Source: Circinella umbellata (taxonomy: Eukaryota > Mucoromycota > Mucoromycetes > Mucorales > Lichtheimiaceae). Taken from it: a stretch of DNA of 64,000 nucleotides. The DNA is taken from the NCBI GenBank assembly GCA_025093555.1, contig JAIWNF010000013.1, positions 744,001-808,000 on the forward strand, in the 5' to 3' direction. The translations under genes were made by a program, and so were the position numbers. Under the pieces are notes generated by a model. That model made no database searches and was not told the DNA's origin. It was given only the letters and a program-made list of their open reading frames with translations. Within the stretch, counting starts at the first letter, position 1. Every line of letters starts with the position of its first letter. This document shows, one piece after another, positions 37,396-49,900 of this stretch.

Positions 37396-40300
37396 TTATT
37401 CGTGATGATCCGTTAAGCCACCAAAACCAAGGAAGTGTCCGAACATCTCTCTTTCCCAGAAACGCAACATGTATTGGTCAACATGTCCTACATCAAGTTG
37501 CATGTCTCCTTCTTCGTTCTCTTCATCCTCTTCTGCTGCCATTTGTTCTTCCATATATCCATCCTCAACATCTGCTACGGTGACATCTGCCGGTGTGACA
37601 ACAGTGCTCGCCGGAGGACCTGGGGAATCTGAAGGACTTCGTGACTGAAGACGGGCTTCATTAAATTCTCTTTCGTCCATATCCATTTCATTACGCGCCG
37701 TGATAGCTGCACGCGCATCATTTTCGTCTTCTTCTGCTTGCAGTAGTGCTTGTTCAATATCCATGTTTGGTGTTACAGCATTAGTTTCTTTTCCAGTGAC
37801 TTCCGGTAAATCACGCCACCAATCCATTTTTTGAAAGTAATCATTGGTAAATCCGCCTTCTTGAATAACAACATTATCCAATAACCTAATGATAATTGAA
37901 TATATGAGTTATATATTATTGTATATAACTGTTAAAAGCAGCATGATTAAGGGCAAGGTGTTAAAAAAAAGACTCACTACGTACCTTTTTTGATTTGCTT
38001 TTCTGAAAATATTTTCCTCAATGGTATATTCTGTGACAAAACGGTATATATGTACGTCGCGCGTTTGTCCAATTCGATGTGTGCGATCTTGGCATTGTTT
38101 ATCCTGCAATGTTATCAGAATCAATCGAAATAAAATTAGAGAATGAGAGTTAAGAGAGAAAGGGAAAAAAAGAAATCATAGAAATGAAATATTTACCATG
38201 GAGGGATTCCAATCTGAATCATAGAAAATGACTGTGTCTGCCCCAGTTAAGTTAATACCAAGACCACCACTGCGTGTTGATAAGATAAATGCCAAAATAC
38301 GCTTGTCATTATTAAACCGTTCTGTTAATACTTGTCGTTGCTCGATCTTCGTTGCACCATCCAGTCGTAGATACCGGTGCCCATGGATGTTTAAAAACAC
38401 CTCAAGAACATCCAGCACTCGAGTCATCTGAGTAAATATCAATGCACGATGTCCTCCAGCAGCCAGTTGTCTCAACAGGGTATCTAGCTTTTGCAGCTTG
38501 CCACAATCGTACTGCAACAATCGTTTGTCAGGGAATGCAATCGTAAGCCTTGAGTGAATCGGATGAAATATATCATTACGCAATACTTGATATAGCCTGG
38601 CCTGTACTTGCGTAGATACATCGGACGGAACAAGTTCAGGGATAACTCCAGTAGAATGTCGAATTACTGCCCCAGGAGTAACAAAACCATAACGTTCAAT
38701 AATATCTATATTCTGTTTAATTCGCTCATCATAACCTTGAACGATATGGCGTATGATGTCACTTCGGTTTAAGTAGTTACGATCATCATAGTGCTTCGCA
38801 GGGAAAAATCGATAATTGTATCTTTGAGTTGCTGTTTGACACAGACTAATAAGATTAGCCCCCAAAATAGGTCTCTGAGAACATCGAAGCTTGTTGATAG
38901 ACATTAGTGAATACCACCGATCAACCGCATCATAGTGTTGCTCAATTTGTCTATATTTTTGATACTTTTTCAAATCATGATGTCCATATCGCCCAGCAAA
39001 ACTTTTCAGCTCTTGATAGCGACTTGATATTATACCGCGGGCTTCTGCAATATCAATGCATGATTGATGTTTTGCAATGGCACGAACAAAATTCTTAGCA
39101 GCATCCAATCGATCATACCTTTGCGCCACCATGGTTGACATATTTTGTTCGTTTCCAACAATCATCAGATTAATAGATTCCAGATTGGGGAGCTGAATAC
39201 TGAAACGCTTGCGAATAAGCTTTTCCAAATATTGTCCTGAGTATTGTACTTGGTCGTCCATTGCAAAGCTTGTAGTAACCGGTCGTTCCTCAAACAAATC
39301 TGGATGGTTGCATACTTTGCGAAGCTGCATAAGGCAATTAATAATACTCAAAAAATTTCCACTTGCTAAAGACTCTTTGGTTTTGGCACGACTCATGAAA
39401 TCATCGTACAGATACCGTTGTCTTTTGGATAATCGACAATAAACTACATGCTCATGTTTCTCTGGCAACTGCTTCTCAACATCAGCTTTCAGTCTTCGCA
39501 ATAGATAAGGTCGTAATACTGTATGCAGCTTCTGAATTGCTGCACGAGAATCGGCATCCATTCCTTGCTGACCTTCAATCATTCGGTCCACTGGATGAGA
39601 AAACCACTCTTGGAACTCCTTTTGACTTGCAAACCCAATAGGCATTGATTCGGATACCCCATTCGGCATCAAAAAATAAAGCAGAGACCATAATTCCATA
39701 AGATTATTCTGTAATGGCGTACCAGTGAGAAGTAATCGACGGGCAGAGTTGAAATTGAGCAAAACTTGCCACCGCTGTGATCGAAAGTTCTTGATGTGAT
39801 GTGCCTCATCAAGGACTAAGTATTGCCATGCTTTGCGTCTAAACACATTCTGATCTTGAATTACCAGTTGGTATGACGTGATGCATACATGGAAAGCATT
39901 TTCCTTGGACCATCCTGATCGTTTCTCTTTTCGTTCTTTGGGCGTACCATAATATGTTAAAATTTTGAAACCTGGAAGCCAGCGCTTAAATTCCATTTCC
40001 CAGTTCAAAATGACGCTTGTCGGTACAACGATAAGATGAGGTCCCCATATCCCCATCTCACATGCCAAATATGCAAGCAAAGAGATCGTTTGGATTGTCT
40101 TGCCAAGACCCATTTCATCAGCCAAAATACCATTTAATCCGTTGGCGTATAAACTTGCCAACCAGTCCAATCCAACATGCTGATACTCACGCAACGTGCC
40201 ACGTAGAAGAAAAGGGATTTGTGTGTCGACTTTGGTTGTTGATAATGTTGTTCCAGTAGGTTGTATAGCAGACTGGTGACTTGTTGCACTATTTGTTGCA

Positions 40301-42557
40301 TCAGTGGTCACCGTCTTAATTTTTTGCGAATCTTGTTGGTCCAGTTCTTTGGGAACAACTTGGCCATTGTCCTCCTCTTCAATATCGGTCATGTCTGAGC
40401 CATATACTGTAACAGTCTGATCATCATCGTCTTCGATACCGGGAACTTCTTGTGGTACTTCTAACGATTGTGTTTTGCTAATTTCAACTTCTTCCATATC
40501 AACAATCTTTTCAGTTTTTTCTTGTACAGGACTGGCTGCAGGCGTTGCTCGTTCCAACATTTCCTGATCAGATTCCTCTATTTCGTCCACTTTTCCTTTT
40601 GCTTCTTTGAATTCTTCTGCCTCTTTTTCTTCTTGCTCATCATCAGCTTCTTCATCTGTTTCGCTTTCCAGTCGATAATTATATTTTTTAATCAACTCCT
40701 CCACGTCCAAATCTTGATCTGCTTCCAATTCCCGTAGTTCGTCATCATCATCCTCGCTTTCTTCATCATCGTCGAAAATTATATGATCATCGCCATCTAC
40801 CTCATCACTTCCTGAAAATTCATCATCACTAGCTCTTGCCAATGTATCTTCCTTTATTAATGTCATATTTACATCTGGTGTTGGTGTTGGTGTTGCTGGT
40901 GCGGCTTCTGTTTCACTAATTTGAGGTGTCGTTACTAAAGACGAAGACGAAGCAGGAGTCACTGAAGGTGAGGTCGGTGATTCATCCGGCGATGGCATTG
41001 TCAGTTTACGTGATGATGTAAGTTCTCCCCTCCGTACACCTAACATTTGTTCCGAGTGTTCCAGAATTTTTTGTAAATGACGTCGTCCTTCTTGTGCTTG
41101 TTCCTCTTTTAGAATTTCCTTGTATCGAGCTTCACATACGCGTTCCACAACTTTCCATTTTTTCATAACATGTTGTGCTGTACGCTTAGCAAGTCGCATC
41201 ATCCTTCTTTCTTCATTCTTTTTTAACCGTTCATCGTGTGTTCGTATCAGTTCCCAATGTCGTTCAATTGCTTTGGCACATTTTCGCGCTGCATTTCGTC
41301 GATGTTTTGAGTTACTAATAAAAAGTTTGGATGTGGTCACGGCTTGTGATACAATGACATCATGTAGAGTATCACTCCTATTACGTTCAAGTTGAGGTCT
41401 TCGATTTGCAACAGCTTGTAGTCGCGTAGAAAACCCACCACGTGTATTTAGTGCATTAATGCGTTCTCGTGTGATGGCTTCTTTATCGACAAGCGAATCA
41501 GCTTCATCTGGTGTAATGTCTTCATTGTCATCGATCGATACAAAAGATGCTAAATAATCCTGTAATGTTGGGTATTGTCGAACGAAACGTCTTACTTCGC
41601 TACCAGTATAATATTGAACAGCCTTTTTTGTTGTCGATGTTGACCCCCTTGTGCTGCTACCTTCGGCAAATACATCTTGCAGCATGTGAATCAGGTCATT
41701 TCTTCCTAAATACATAGCTGCCCTTTCCCATAAATCATAACTATGCGCAAACTAAATTAAACATGTGTATATTAGTACCAAATATATATGGTCACGATGT
41801 TCTCTATTTTGTTTTACATATAACGAAACAGGGCAAAAAAAAAAAGAAAATAGGGAGTCTACCTTGTTGAAACGCTCGTCATGAAAACTTCCAGGTGTTA
41901 CCGCAGCAGGATCATAGTCTAACATGTTTTGATTAACTTCAAGATGATATAGTTCCCTGACAGTGTTGGTATGATGGTCATAGATAGCTTGTAGTTCTTT
42001 CGATTTGTCACTTAACACACGATTTCGTATTTTGTCAAGCGGTGATGTTGGACTTTGTTCCAAAAGCTTTTCCTTAGTTCGTTTCGGCGGTCGCCCTCGA
42101 CCACGTCCACGTATAGGCTGATGATCGTTAAGTTTTTGTCGTTTTACAGGAGGCAATGTTCCATTGTAATCGTCGTTGTCGTCTGCCAGCTGTTTTCGAG
42201 CGTTGCGCGTTGATCGCGCAGTGCTAAATTCAGGATTCAAAATATTTTGTGCGCTTACATTTCCGTCCGTGTCGAATAGTGTTCTAGGGCGATCGGTGTC
42301 TTTAGCTTTTTGCTGCTTTTTACGTCGCCCAGGACCTTTTTTCTACACATAAAAAGAGAAAGCTTTACTAAAGCTGTTTTTTCCTGTTTTCTGTGGTTGT
42401 CGTCGTGTGCCTCTTTTTTATTATTTATTTCGAATGTTCCTTTTTAAAAAAAATATGAAGAAAAATACATCTGTTATAGAAAAGTTACCATGAGATTAGA
42501 AGTAACACAGTTGGTATTTTGATCAGGTTCCATGGTGTGTGGGTCCTGATCGACCAT
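37396..42557 (-). CDS. SWR1: SWR1 chromatin-remodelling ATPase (H2A.Z exchange)
   Basis: Five exons, 42489-42557, 41863-42342, 38197-41751, 37985-38103 and 37396-37885, give 1570 residues, close to yeast Swr1. The N-terminus has an AT-hook-like run (RGRGRGRPPKR). An HSA region follows at about 320-430 (KHRRNAARKCAKAIERHWEL), then long acidic stretches. The Snf2 core begins LRGTLREYQHVGLDWLASLY, with Walker A DEMGLGKTIQT (about 727), DEAHHIKNFRSQRWQ (about 830) and GTPLQNNLMELWSLLYFL. A long insertion separates the two lobes, as in the INO80/SWR1 class. The second lobe has LRLDGATKIEQRQ, LSTRSGGLGINLTGADTV and DRTHRIGQTRDVHIYRF, then the Swr1-specific LLDNVVIQEGGFTNDYF. It swaps H2A for H2A.Z in nucleosomes. 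Confidence 0.95.
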
Positions 42558-42727
42558 GGTGTATACACTTTTTGGGAAGGGAAAGCAGTGTTAAAAAGCT
42601 GTTTAAAGTGTGCAGGACAAAAGTATAAAAATTGGCTATGAAAACATCATGGATACCCATTGGATTTAAGCTCCGTTTTTCTTGTGGTGTTCCCTTCTAA
42701 GGTTTTTTAAAAATTCAATGATAGATT

Positions 42728-42742
42728 AGAAAGAATTATGTT
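42728..42742. repeat. Upstream copy of imperfect target-site duplication
   Basis: AGAAAGAATTATGTT matches AGAAAGAATCATGTT at 43093-43107 in 14 of 15 bases; the two flank the poly-A retro-insertion. Confidence 0.7.
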
Positions 42743-43092
42743 CCTCTTAAATCTGCTTTTTGGCAACAAATGTTATCAACACTTTCAACTACAACATCGA
42801 TTTATTCTGATCACCTGTGGGGTTTGCTTCATCTACGTTTTATCAATGAAGACTGCCACTGGTCTACTCATTTACCCCAAATTAATCTCATATTACAAAC
42901 TATCTGGTCTATGCATGGGAAATCGGGTTTCCAAGAACTACCTTGGAATTCCCTTATAGCTAGTCAATACTACCAAAATCTCGTATCACGTTACCCTATC
43001 TTTTTTTCACCTTCACCTCTACCTCGTAATGTACAGAATCATATTGAGGCTCAAATACCTGAATCAATAAAAACAATTCAAAAAAAAAAAAA
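42743..43092 (+). mobile_element. 5'-truncated retro-insertion (probable LINE 3' end)
   Basis: A 350-bp segment is bounded by near-identical 15-bp direct repeats and ends in an A-run (about 43080-43093), with AATAAA at 43066-43071 just before it. Both are hallmarks of target-primed reverse transcription. The insert is open throughout and translates from its first bases as PLKSAFWQQMLSTLSTTT and on to SPSPLPRNVQNHIEAQIPES. The 'LKS.FWQQ' opening resembles the segment following the Cys-His motif at the C-terminus of fungal LINE reverse transcriptases (compare CPHKYKIWQLVWG in the LINE at 57.9-60.4 kb). A retrocopy of a host transcript is the alternative. It sits about 190 bp upstream of the SWR1 start codon, in the opposite orientation. 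Confidence 0.62.
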
Positions 43093-43107
43093 AGAAAGAA
43101 TCATGTT
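43093..43107. repeat. Downstream copy of imperfect target-site duplication
   Basis: AGAAAGAATCATGTT directly follows the A-run and pairs with 42728-42742; one mismatch. Confidence 0.7.
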
Positions 43108-44750
43108 ATAGTTTTTGAAGAGAATCTTCCATGAACTAGTATCGCTATAAAAGATACATATCAAACATCGAAGGGCTTTGGTACAGACACCCGATATTTT
43201 GGCCTTGTGAACATCCCACAAATAAAATCAAGCATGTTTTATACCTACAGTAATCCCTAACTAACTATCTATATATAACGTTAATAAAGTGAATGCTTTT
43301 CTTTTTCACCATATTCATATGAGTTACATGTAGTCCTCGCTTGTTTACATAATGATACAGTGGAAAATATGTAATATAAAAACCTTTTTTTAAAATTAAA
43401 CTGTTAATATCAATTACACAACCCTTTCTAAAATTACAATCAGGCATTTAATTGTCTAAATAGTTATAGAGGGAAAAGTACAGCATTATTGTGACAGATT
43501 GTTGTCTATCTTGAAGAATCATAAACCGTGGGATGTCCATAACGATCAGCATTACATAACATAGTATGGTTTTGGGTTGTTTGGAGCGATTCCTAAGTTT
43601 GAAGAGATGACAGTTTTAATGCTTGACTGCGGTACCTTGGTACTTATTCTAGTATATGTACAATAGCAAGCTGTTTATAATGTTGCCAATTACAAAAAGT
43701 AAATTATATGAAGCTAAGCTTTTCCCTCTCAAATTTTAATTGATAGCATCCTCATTGGCAATAGTCTAATATCTTGTACCACACGCACGTAAACATGCAT
43801 ATATGTATATTTGACTTCATTTATTAATCAAAAAAATATACTCTTTTTCTGCAATCTTCTATAATGAAAGTGTCTTATAGGAGAAGACGGTAAAAGAAAG
43901 ATATAATGATAAGATTCAAGGAATACGTAATTGGTACGTAAGGCGATTAATGTTTATATCTTTTATAAAATGATTTAGTATATAAATATATTATATTGAA
44001 ATTACACAGAAGTTATAGCTAATTCATAAAAAAGAGCATTTTTCAAGCTGCACTCTCTCTGTTGTGGCATACTCAACAAACCCATTTTAACAACATATTT
44101 GATTGATATAGTTAAACTTAAAAACTATTATACAGCCTTGAACACGCTTACTACCAGGCACGAAGCGCCTTTCGGGCGGGGTCAAAAGGGAGGACCTCCC
44201 GCTTTGCGACGGAAACCACTAAATGATTCGAAGCGAAGCGTGGAAGGATTGCTAGTATAATATTAAGTATGATAATGGGCTTCGATAGTAAAATTGAGGC
44301 ATATATACATATATCACGCAGTATATTTGTGTTAGACGCTTCACCATTCAGAAATAAATGATAGCTATGTAGTTAATGTTTCTGGTGCTGACTGAGTTAA
44401 TACATAGTTAAGCACGGTACCTTTAAATATATAATAGAAACCAACCAAGATATTTATATATTTGGTACATTATCTTCTTCCTTCTATCTACAGTGTGAAA
44501 TATCTTTTACGTATGCGGTTTGATGATAAGTAGTTACTCTCCTAGAATCATGTCATTGAACTGTCAGAGACGGAAAAAATGAAGAGAGCAGTGATAGGCA
44601 ACAGATGCGAAATTTTGACTTTTATAAATATCGTTATCAGGAAAAAGATGATGCCTTTTTTTCATTTACAGCAGTAAAACGCCTGTCCAGCGCCGAAACA
44701 ATAACTTTTGCCACTACAATAACTTCTATATACCAATACAATCCAAAAAT
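43108..44750. other. Intergenic region with a GC-rich palindromic island
   Basis: AT-rich apart from the island listed at 44143-44241. No gene was seen. The 3' part must contain the promoter of the siroheme synthase gene. Confidence 0.4.
44143..44241. repeat. GC-rich island with inverted repeats, possible non-autonomous element
   Basis: A roughly 100-bp island of much higher G+C than its flanks. CACGCTT at the left edge is repeated inverted as AAGCGTG at the right edge. Inside are a near-perfect hairpin (GGGAGG-A-CCTCCC, 44189-44201), a CGCC/GGCG stem at 44166-44179 and three copies of CGAAGCG. No tRNA or known RNA gene was recognised. It could be a short transposable-element remnant or a structured RNA or DNA element. 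Confidence 0.35.
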
Positions 44751-46217
44751 ATGACTGACTGTCCTCCTATTGAAGGCGGTGGATCACTTGTTGTTGCATA
44801 CCGCATTGCTGATAAGAACGTGTTAATCGTTGGTGGCGGAAATGTTGCTGCTCAACGAATCAAATCTACAAAGATTGCCGATGCCAAGGTTACGGTTGTT
44901 GCTCCAGCTCAAGGTTTAAATGACGAGGTTCAACATCGTATCAACAACAAAGAAGTGAATTGGATTGATCGGCCTTTTCAAGACGCCGATCTCGATAATG
45001 TCGATATGGTACTTACAGCACTTGATGATCACGACGAATCGCTTCGTATTGGAAAACTTTGCCGAGAACGACGTATTCCTGTCAATGTCGCCGATGTACC
45101 ACCCATGTGTGATTTCTATTTCATGAGTCAACATCGTGACGGGCCAGTTCAGATCGCCGTATCCACCAACGGTAAAGGACCTAAATTGGCTAACATGATT
45201 AGAACTACTGTCAGTGAAGCGCTTCCACCCAATATGGGGGACATCGTCAAACATATGGGCGACCTGCGTGCCAAAGTACGCGAGTGGGAACCAGTCATTG
45301 AAAACGCAGAGAGACGTATGGGATGGGTAACACGTCTGTGTGAACAATGGGGTCTTCAACAAATGGGCCGTTTGAGAACCATCGAAGATTTTGATGGATT
45401 TTATACTAAATTGCGTACTTACTTTGAAAAGAATGAAATACCATGTATCAATGATGTACTTGGCCCTATTTCGAATACAAGTCAACAAGGAGATGGTCAA
45501 GGACAGCGGGCTTCCATTGCCTTGATTGGTGCAGGCCCAGGCGATCCAGAATTAATTACAGTTAAAGCAGAACGATATTTAAAAGAGGCCGATCTAGTCA
45601 TTAGTGATAGGTTGATTCCACAACCTATGCTTGATCTTGTTCAAGGTGAATTACGGGTAGCACGCAAAACGCAAGGTAAATCGGATCCAGCTCAAGACGA
45701 ATTACTCGAATGGTGTTTGGAAGGATTGAAAAAAGGACAGCGCGTAGTACGACTCAAGATTGGTGACCCACTTGTATTTGGTCGTGGTGGTGAGGAAATT
45801 CTATGGTTTAGAGAAAAAGGTTATGAACCAGAATTAGTACCTGGTATTTCAAGTGCTTTTTCGGGTCCCATGGCAGCTGGCATACCAGTAACGATGCGGG
45901 GCGTGTCGGACCAAGTGATTATTACTACAGGTCGTGGAACAAAGGGATCCATGCCCGACTTGCCCGATTATGGGTCGTCCAGAACGCTGGTCGTTCTTAT
46001 GGCTGTTGGTCGTGCATCCGATTTAAAAGCGATCCTACTTGATCAAAAACAATATCCACAAGAATGTCCTTTGGCATGGATTGAAAATGCCAATTGTCCT
46101 CAAGAACGGGTTATATTCGGAACTGTTGCTAATATGGATACCCTCGTGCAAGAGCAGTCGATTGTAGCCCCGGCGGTGTTGGTTGTCGGAAACAGTGTGT
46201 CGGTTCTATCAAAATAA
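44751..46217 (+). CDS. Bifunctional precorrin-2 dehydrogenase / uroporphyrinogen-III C-methyltransferase
   Basis: A single exon of 488 codons. The N-terminal half is the Met8/CysG-B type NAD-binding domain: VLIVGGGNVAAQRI (about 24-37), VTVVAPAQG, LTALDDHDESLRIG, VNVADVPPMCDFYFMS and IAVSTNGKGPKLANMIR. The C-terminal half is a SUMT methyltransferase: IALIGAGPGDPELITVKA (about 257), VISDRLIP, VVRLKIGDPLVFGRGGEE (about 332-349), VPGISSAFSGPMAAGIPVT and WIENANCPQERVIFGT. Together they turn uroporphyrinogen III into precorrin-2 and then sirohydrochlorin, toward siroheme for sulfite and nitrite reductases. Budding yeast splits these activities between MET1 and MET8; a ferrochelatase activity may also reside in the first domain. 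Lack of introns contrasts with most neighbours. Confidence 0.93.
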   Translation: MTDCPPIEGGGSLVVAYRIADKNVLIVGGGNVAAQRIKSTKIADAKVTVVAPAQGLNDEVQHRINNKEVNWIDRPFQDADLDNVDMVLTALDDHDESLRIGKLCRERRIPVNVADVPPMCDFYFMSQHRDGPVQIAVSTNGKGPKLANMIRTTVSEALPPNMGDIVKHMGDLRAKVREWEPVIENAERRMGWVTRLCEQWGLQQMGRLRTIEDFDGFYTKLRTYFEKNEIPCINDVLGPISNTSQQGDGQGQRASIALIGAGPGDPELITVKAERYLKEADLVISDRLIPQPMLDLVQGELRVARKTQGKSDPAQDELLEWCLEGLKKGQRVVRLKIGDPLVFGRGGEEILWFREKGYEPELVPGISSAFSGPMAAGIPVTMRGVSDQVIITTGRGTKGSMPDLPDYGSSRTLVVLMAVGRASDLKAILLDQKQYPQECPLAWIENANCPQERVIFGTVANMDTLVQEQSIVAPAVLVVGNSVSVLSK

Positions 46218-46907
46218 AATAAAAAAATAAAAGCAACGTTTTCATGTGTAACCATGGCGATCTATCTACCATGGGAACACCGGATTATTATTAATATGTC
46301 AAGTGGGAGTTATGGTAAAGAGAGAAGCAGGGAGTTGTTTTTGAGTGGCAACAAGTTTTGAGTAAAGGAGGGAAAACTATCACAGGTTAAACTATATTAA
46401 AACTGACAGGAATGTTTGTGAGATTTTTTTTTTTGGGGGGGGGGTTGATGCTATTGAGAGAGGTGTAAAAAAAAGACCAAGGAGAATAGGACCGATAATC
46501 TGCTACATCAGGGAATCATTTTAGTGTAGCACATTGTATTATAATATTCTCTCTCCTTTTGCAAATGCAGCATTTTTATAGCCACCCACAGCAGAGCACG
46601 GCACATGAATCTTTTTTCCCTCTGTATTGCTTTTCTACTCAACTTGAATTTTTTTTTATATTAGGGTCATACCACAGTCCCACCACAAGGTATACGGAAG
46701 CATATTATAAGCGATATCTATTTAAAAAATATATTCATACATATTTTTTCCTTTTTTTTTTTCCCTTTTCGTTAGACGTCGTAAAAAAAACGCCTTCACA
46801 CCTTTTTTTATTCGCTGCTTCGACGAAAGAGAGAGACACAGCACACCCCCTTTTTTTCTTTTTTTTTTTCATATGCTGTTTCATTCAGCGATACTCCATC
46901 CACCATC
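46218..46907. other. Spacer with promoter and leader of the spectraplakin-like gene
   Basis: Contains homopolymer runs (T9 followed by G10 near 46431-46443) and pyrimidine-rich leader sequence before the ATG at 46908. A 119-codon frame at 46559-46918 overlaps the start in another frame, is rich in Phe, Ser and His from T-runs, and is not considered a gene. Confidence 0.4.
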
Positions 46908-49900
46908 ATGACCAGTAGTTCATCGTCAGCAAGAACTTCTCCATCGCCTTCAACACCACCTCCGTCAATAAATGCCACAATAATAACAGCAGCAGGAGGA
47001 GGAAGAGTTACTCCCACTTCTGCCCTGAAACAGCGACAAGGAACATTGTCCTTTCGGGATCAAGCGGCACCGACCATCCGAACAACCGTTAAGCAGCGCG
47101 GCCGACAAAACACCATTAGCGATGACGATTTTGTTCGTAACCTCGGTGCTGACTATCAAGATGTAGAAAAACGTACACTTACACGTTGGGTCAACGCACA
47201 ACTTGCGACAGTTGGGGACCATATAGACCGTATAGAAACCGATCTCAAAGACGGTAAACGACTATTAAAGCTCTTGTCGGTCGTATCTGGTCAAAACGCA
47301 CCTAAACCAGAACGTATGAACATGCGTATCCATCAACTTTCTAATGTGGCACAAGCATTTGGGTTCTTGGAAAAGCAACTTGGGGCGGATGCTATGCCAG
47401 ATATTGGTAATGAGGCTATTGTAAACGGTGATGTAAAAAAGACTTTGGCTTTAGTCTTTTTTATCATGCTCAAATATCATATCCAAGCCGTCCTTAGTGA
47501 TCATGGTGAAGATTTCATGACATCACTTTCAGTAAGTAAAAAAACCCCCAGCAATAAAAGAAAATTTATAATTATGTTTTGTGATCGTGAGATCTTTATA
47601 AATTATTATTATTATTATTATTATTACAAATTAAATTTTATGCATTATTTTAAAAATAAATAATAGCAACTTTCGGAACGACAAGACTTACACAATAATA
47701 ATAATAATAAAGATTCACTATCAGTCGCATCAATAGAAACAAATAGCACATCCGAATTATCAACAACAGCGACACCACAGCAACCACCTGTTACCCCACG
47801 ACCCAGTGGTCGAAGATCACATCACAACAATACGACAGAAAAAGGTAGTCATACTACAAGTGAAGCTAAAGTTGCTCTATTGTATTGGGTTCGAATCCAA
47901 CTTGAAGATTATATTACTGCCAATATCATTCCATCCATCCAAGATTTTTCACGATCTTGGCGCACTGGCCTTGCTTTTTGTCTGCTCCTCCATCGACATG
48001 ACCCTGTACTTATGCCAGATCTGCTTACAACCCGCATCAATGATAATGATATATTAGAAAAACAAGCGTGGCGTGAATTTCTTATTCTTGCTTTTAAAGT
48101 TGCAGATACAAAACTCAATATACCCATTTTTTTGGATCCAGAGGATCTTACTGACGTCGAATACCCACATGAACCAAGTGTTATGATGTATGTCAGCGAA
48201 TATTATAAAGTCATGTCAAAAACACAAAAAGATGAACCACCAAGTACAAAACGGGATAAACGTACAAAGCGACGGGCTGCTATTGCCATGGCTGCTGGTG
48301 AAGTGCCAGAAGAAGATAACGCAGAGGAGGAAGACGAGATTGAGTCGATTATTTGTGAAACACCACCATCTATGGATGATGAGCCTGAAGAGTTTTTATC
48401 GTCATCAGCAAAATCAGCAGTGGAAAAGAAATCAGAATATCATATTAAACCAATTGATGTCGCTACAAAAACACCACTTGAAGCACCAGTACCAGTACCT
48501 ATGCCATCAGCACGTCGACACAAACGAAAACCAGCACATCAACGCGAATCTACACTAGGGGAAGAAGACAAAGCTAGAATCAAAGCCGACCTTAACAACC
48601 GTTTGATGCAACAGTTGACAGGTCACTTACCACGTGGTGTTCATCCAGTGCTTGATCAACTAATTACCATACACGAAACAGTTATTTCATTTATACGTAG
48701 TAACACGCGTACAATGGATGAAATACCAGAGGAATTTACCAGTTCTTCTTCTGTCACAGAATACGTTGATGCATTGGAGATCATTGAAGAACAAGTCGAG
48801 TCGGAATCGGAGCATTTGGACACGGCAAAAGCATCACATAAATTACTCATGTCATCACCAGAAAATGCTGATGATGAACTTATGCTCCGGCTTACAGATC
48901 TTCAACGTGGGCAAGTCGACAGACTCTATGATGTGCTCGTAAAAGAGTGGAAAGAGTTTGTGGATTTACTACAAAACACCAAGTCAGATCTTTTACGTCT
49001 TGAAAACGATTTGATTGAAACAGAAGAGCGTGTTACCGAGTATGAACAACGTGCTGTTGCAGTTGAGTCTGAAATTAACACATTAATGGAAATGCTCACT
49101 AATATACCACCTAAAAATGATCAGGGTCAATTGTTACATCCGCTGGACGGATCTGCCGACACTACTACAACACTGAATGCATATAAAAATGCTATTACTA
49201 AAGCATCAGGACAGATACAATCGTTCGACACTACTACTTGGAAATCGTATCGCTCTTACCTCCGAGAACTTTCGCCTGCAGTACGACAAGCTGTATCACA
49301 ACGCCATGCAGCAGTGGAACAACGGTATCAATTACTGGAAACCAGTATGCGCAAGGTCAAACGACGGCTCAGTCTTTTCAAACGTGGTGCTGCATTTGGT
49401 AAAGTGCTGGCTGGCTTGGATGATGAATTGACAAATATTCAACAAACAATGGACGAGAAACAAAAGTCTATGACCGACGACTCCATCTTGGATTTGGAAA
49501 ACAGAGTCAGTATGGTGCGAAGCAAAATGAATGGTGCTCGAGAAGAATATGACGATTTGTTTGAAGAGCGGAACGAGGATCAAGCTGGATTTATTGATCG
49601 TTTCGAACAAGTTCAACAGCGCTATCGGAAAGTTAGCGAGTGGGTTGACCAAGTTCGCGTTTGGTTCATTGAAGCTGGACGAATACGTAATTGGATTGAA
49701 GCCCGAATCAGTATTTTACAAGGACGCGAGACATTTAATCCGCTTGACCCAGCTTTTGGATGGATTAGCACTAATGCTCCGCGGTTACACAAAGAGCATG
49801 AACAACTTAAGCGTGAAATGGAGCGGTTCGAAGCTGATGACATGACGCGTCTGCGTACGCACGTCAAAAAACTCACAGCAGTGGGCCGTGATCAAAAGAT

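Noticed and set aside
44143..44266. Helitron 3' end suggested by CTAG followed by T near 44261
   Set aside because: No 16-20-bp hairpin immediately precedes the CTAG and no 5' TC end was found; a short non-autonomous element or structured island is as good an explanation.
44916..45500. 194-codon minus-strand open frame
   Set aside because: Antisense shadow of the siroheme enzyme gene; the plus strand carries clear family motifs across the same bases.
46559..46918. 119-codon frame overlapping the start of the spectraplakin-like gene
   Set aside because: Mostly Phe/Ser/His from T-runs in the leader and in another frame; at most an upstream open frame.
47888..47900. GGTTCGAATCC, an exact tRNA/SINE B-box sequence on the plus strand
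   Set aside because: It lies inside the CH2 coding frame (YWVRIQLE) with no A-box or cloverleaf around it; a similar GTTCGAATCC near 53090 is also coding. Chance codon use.
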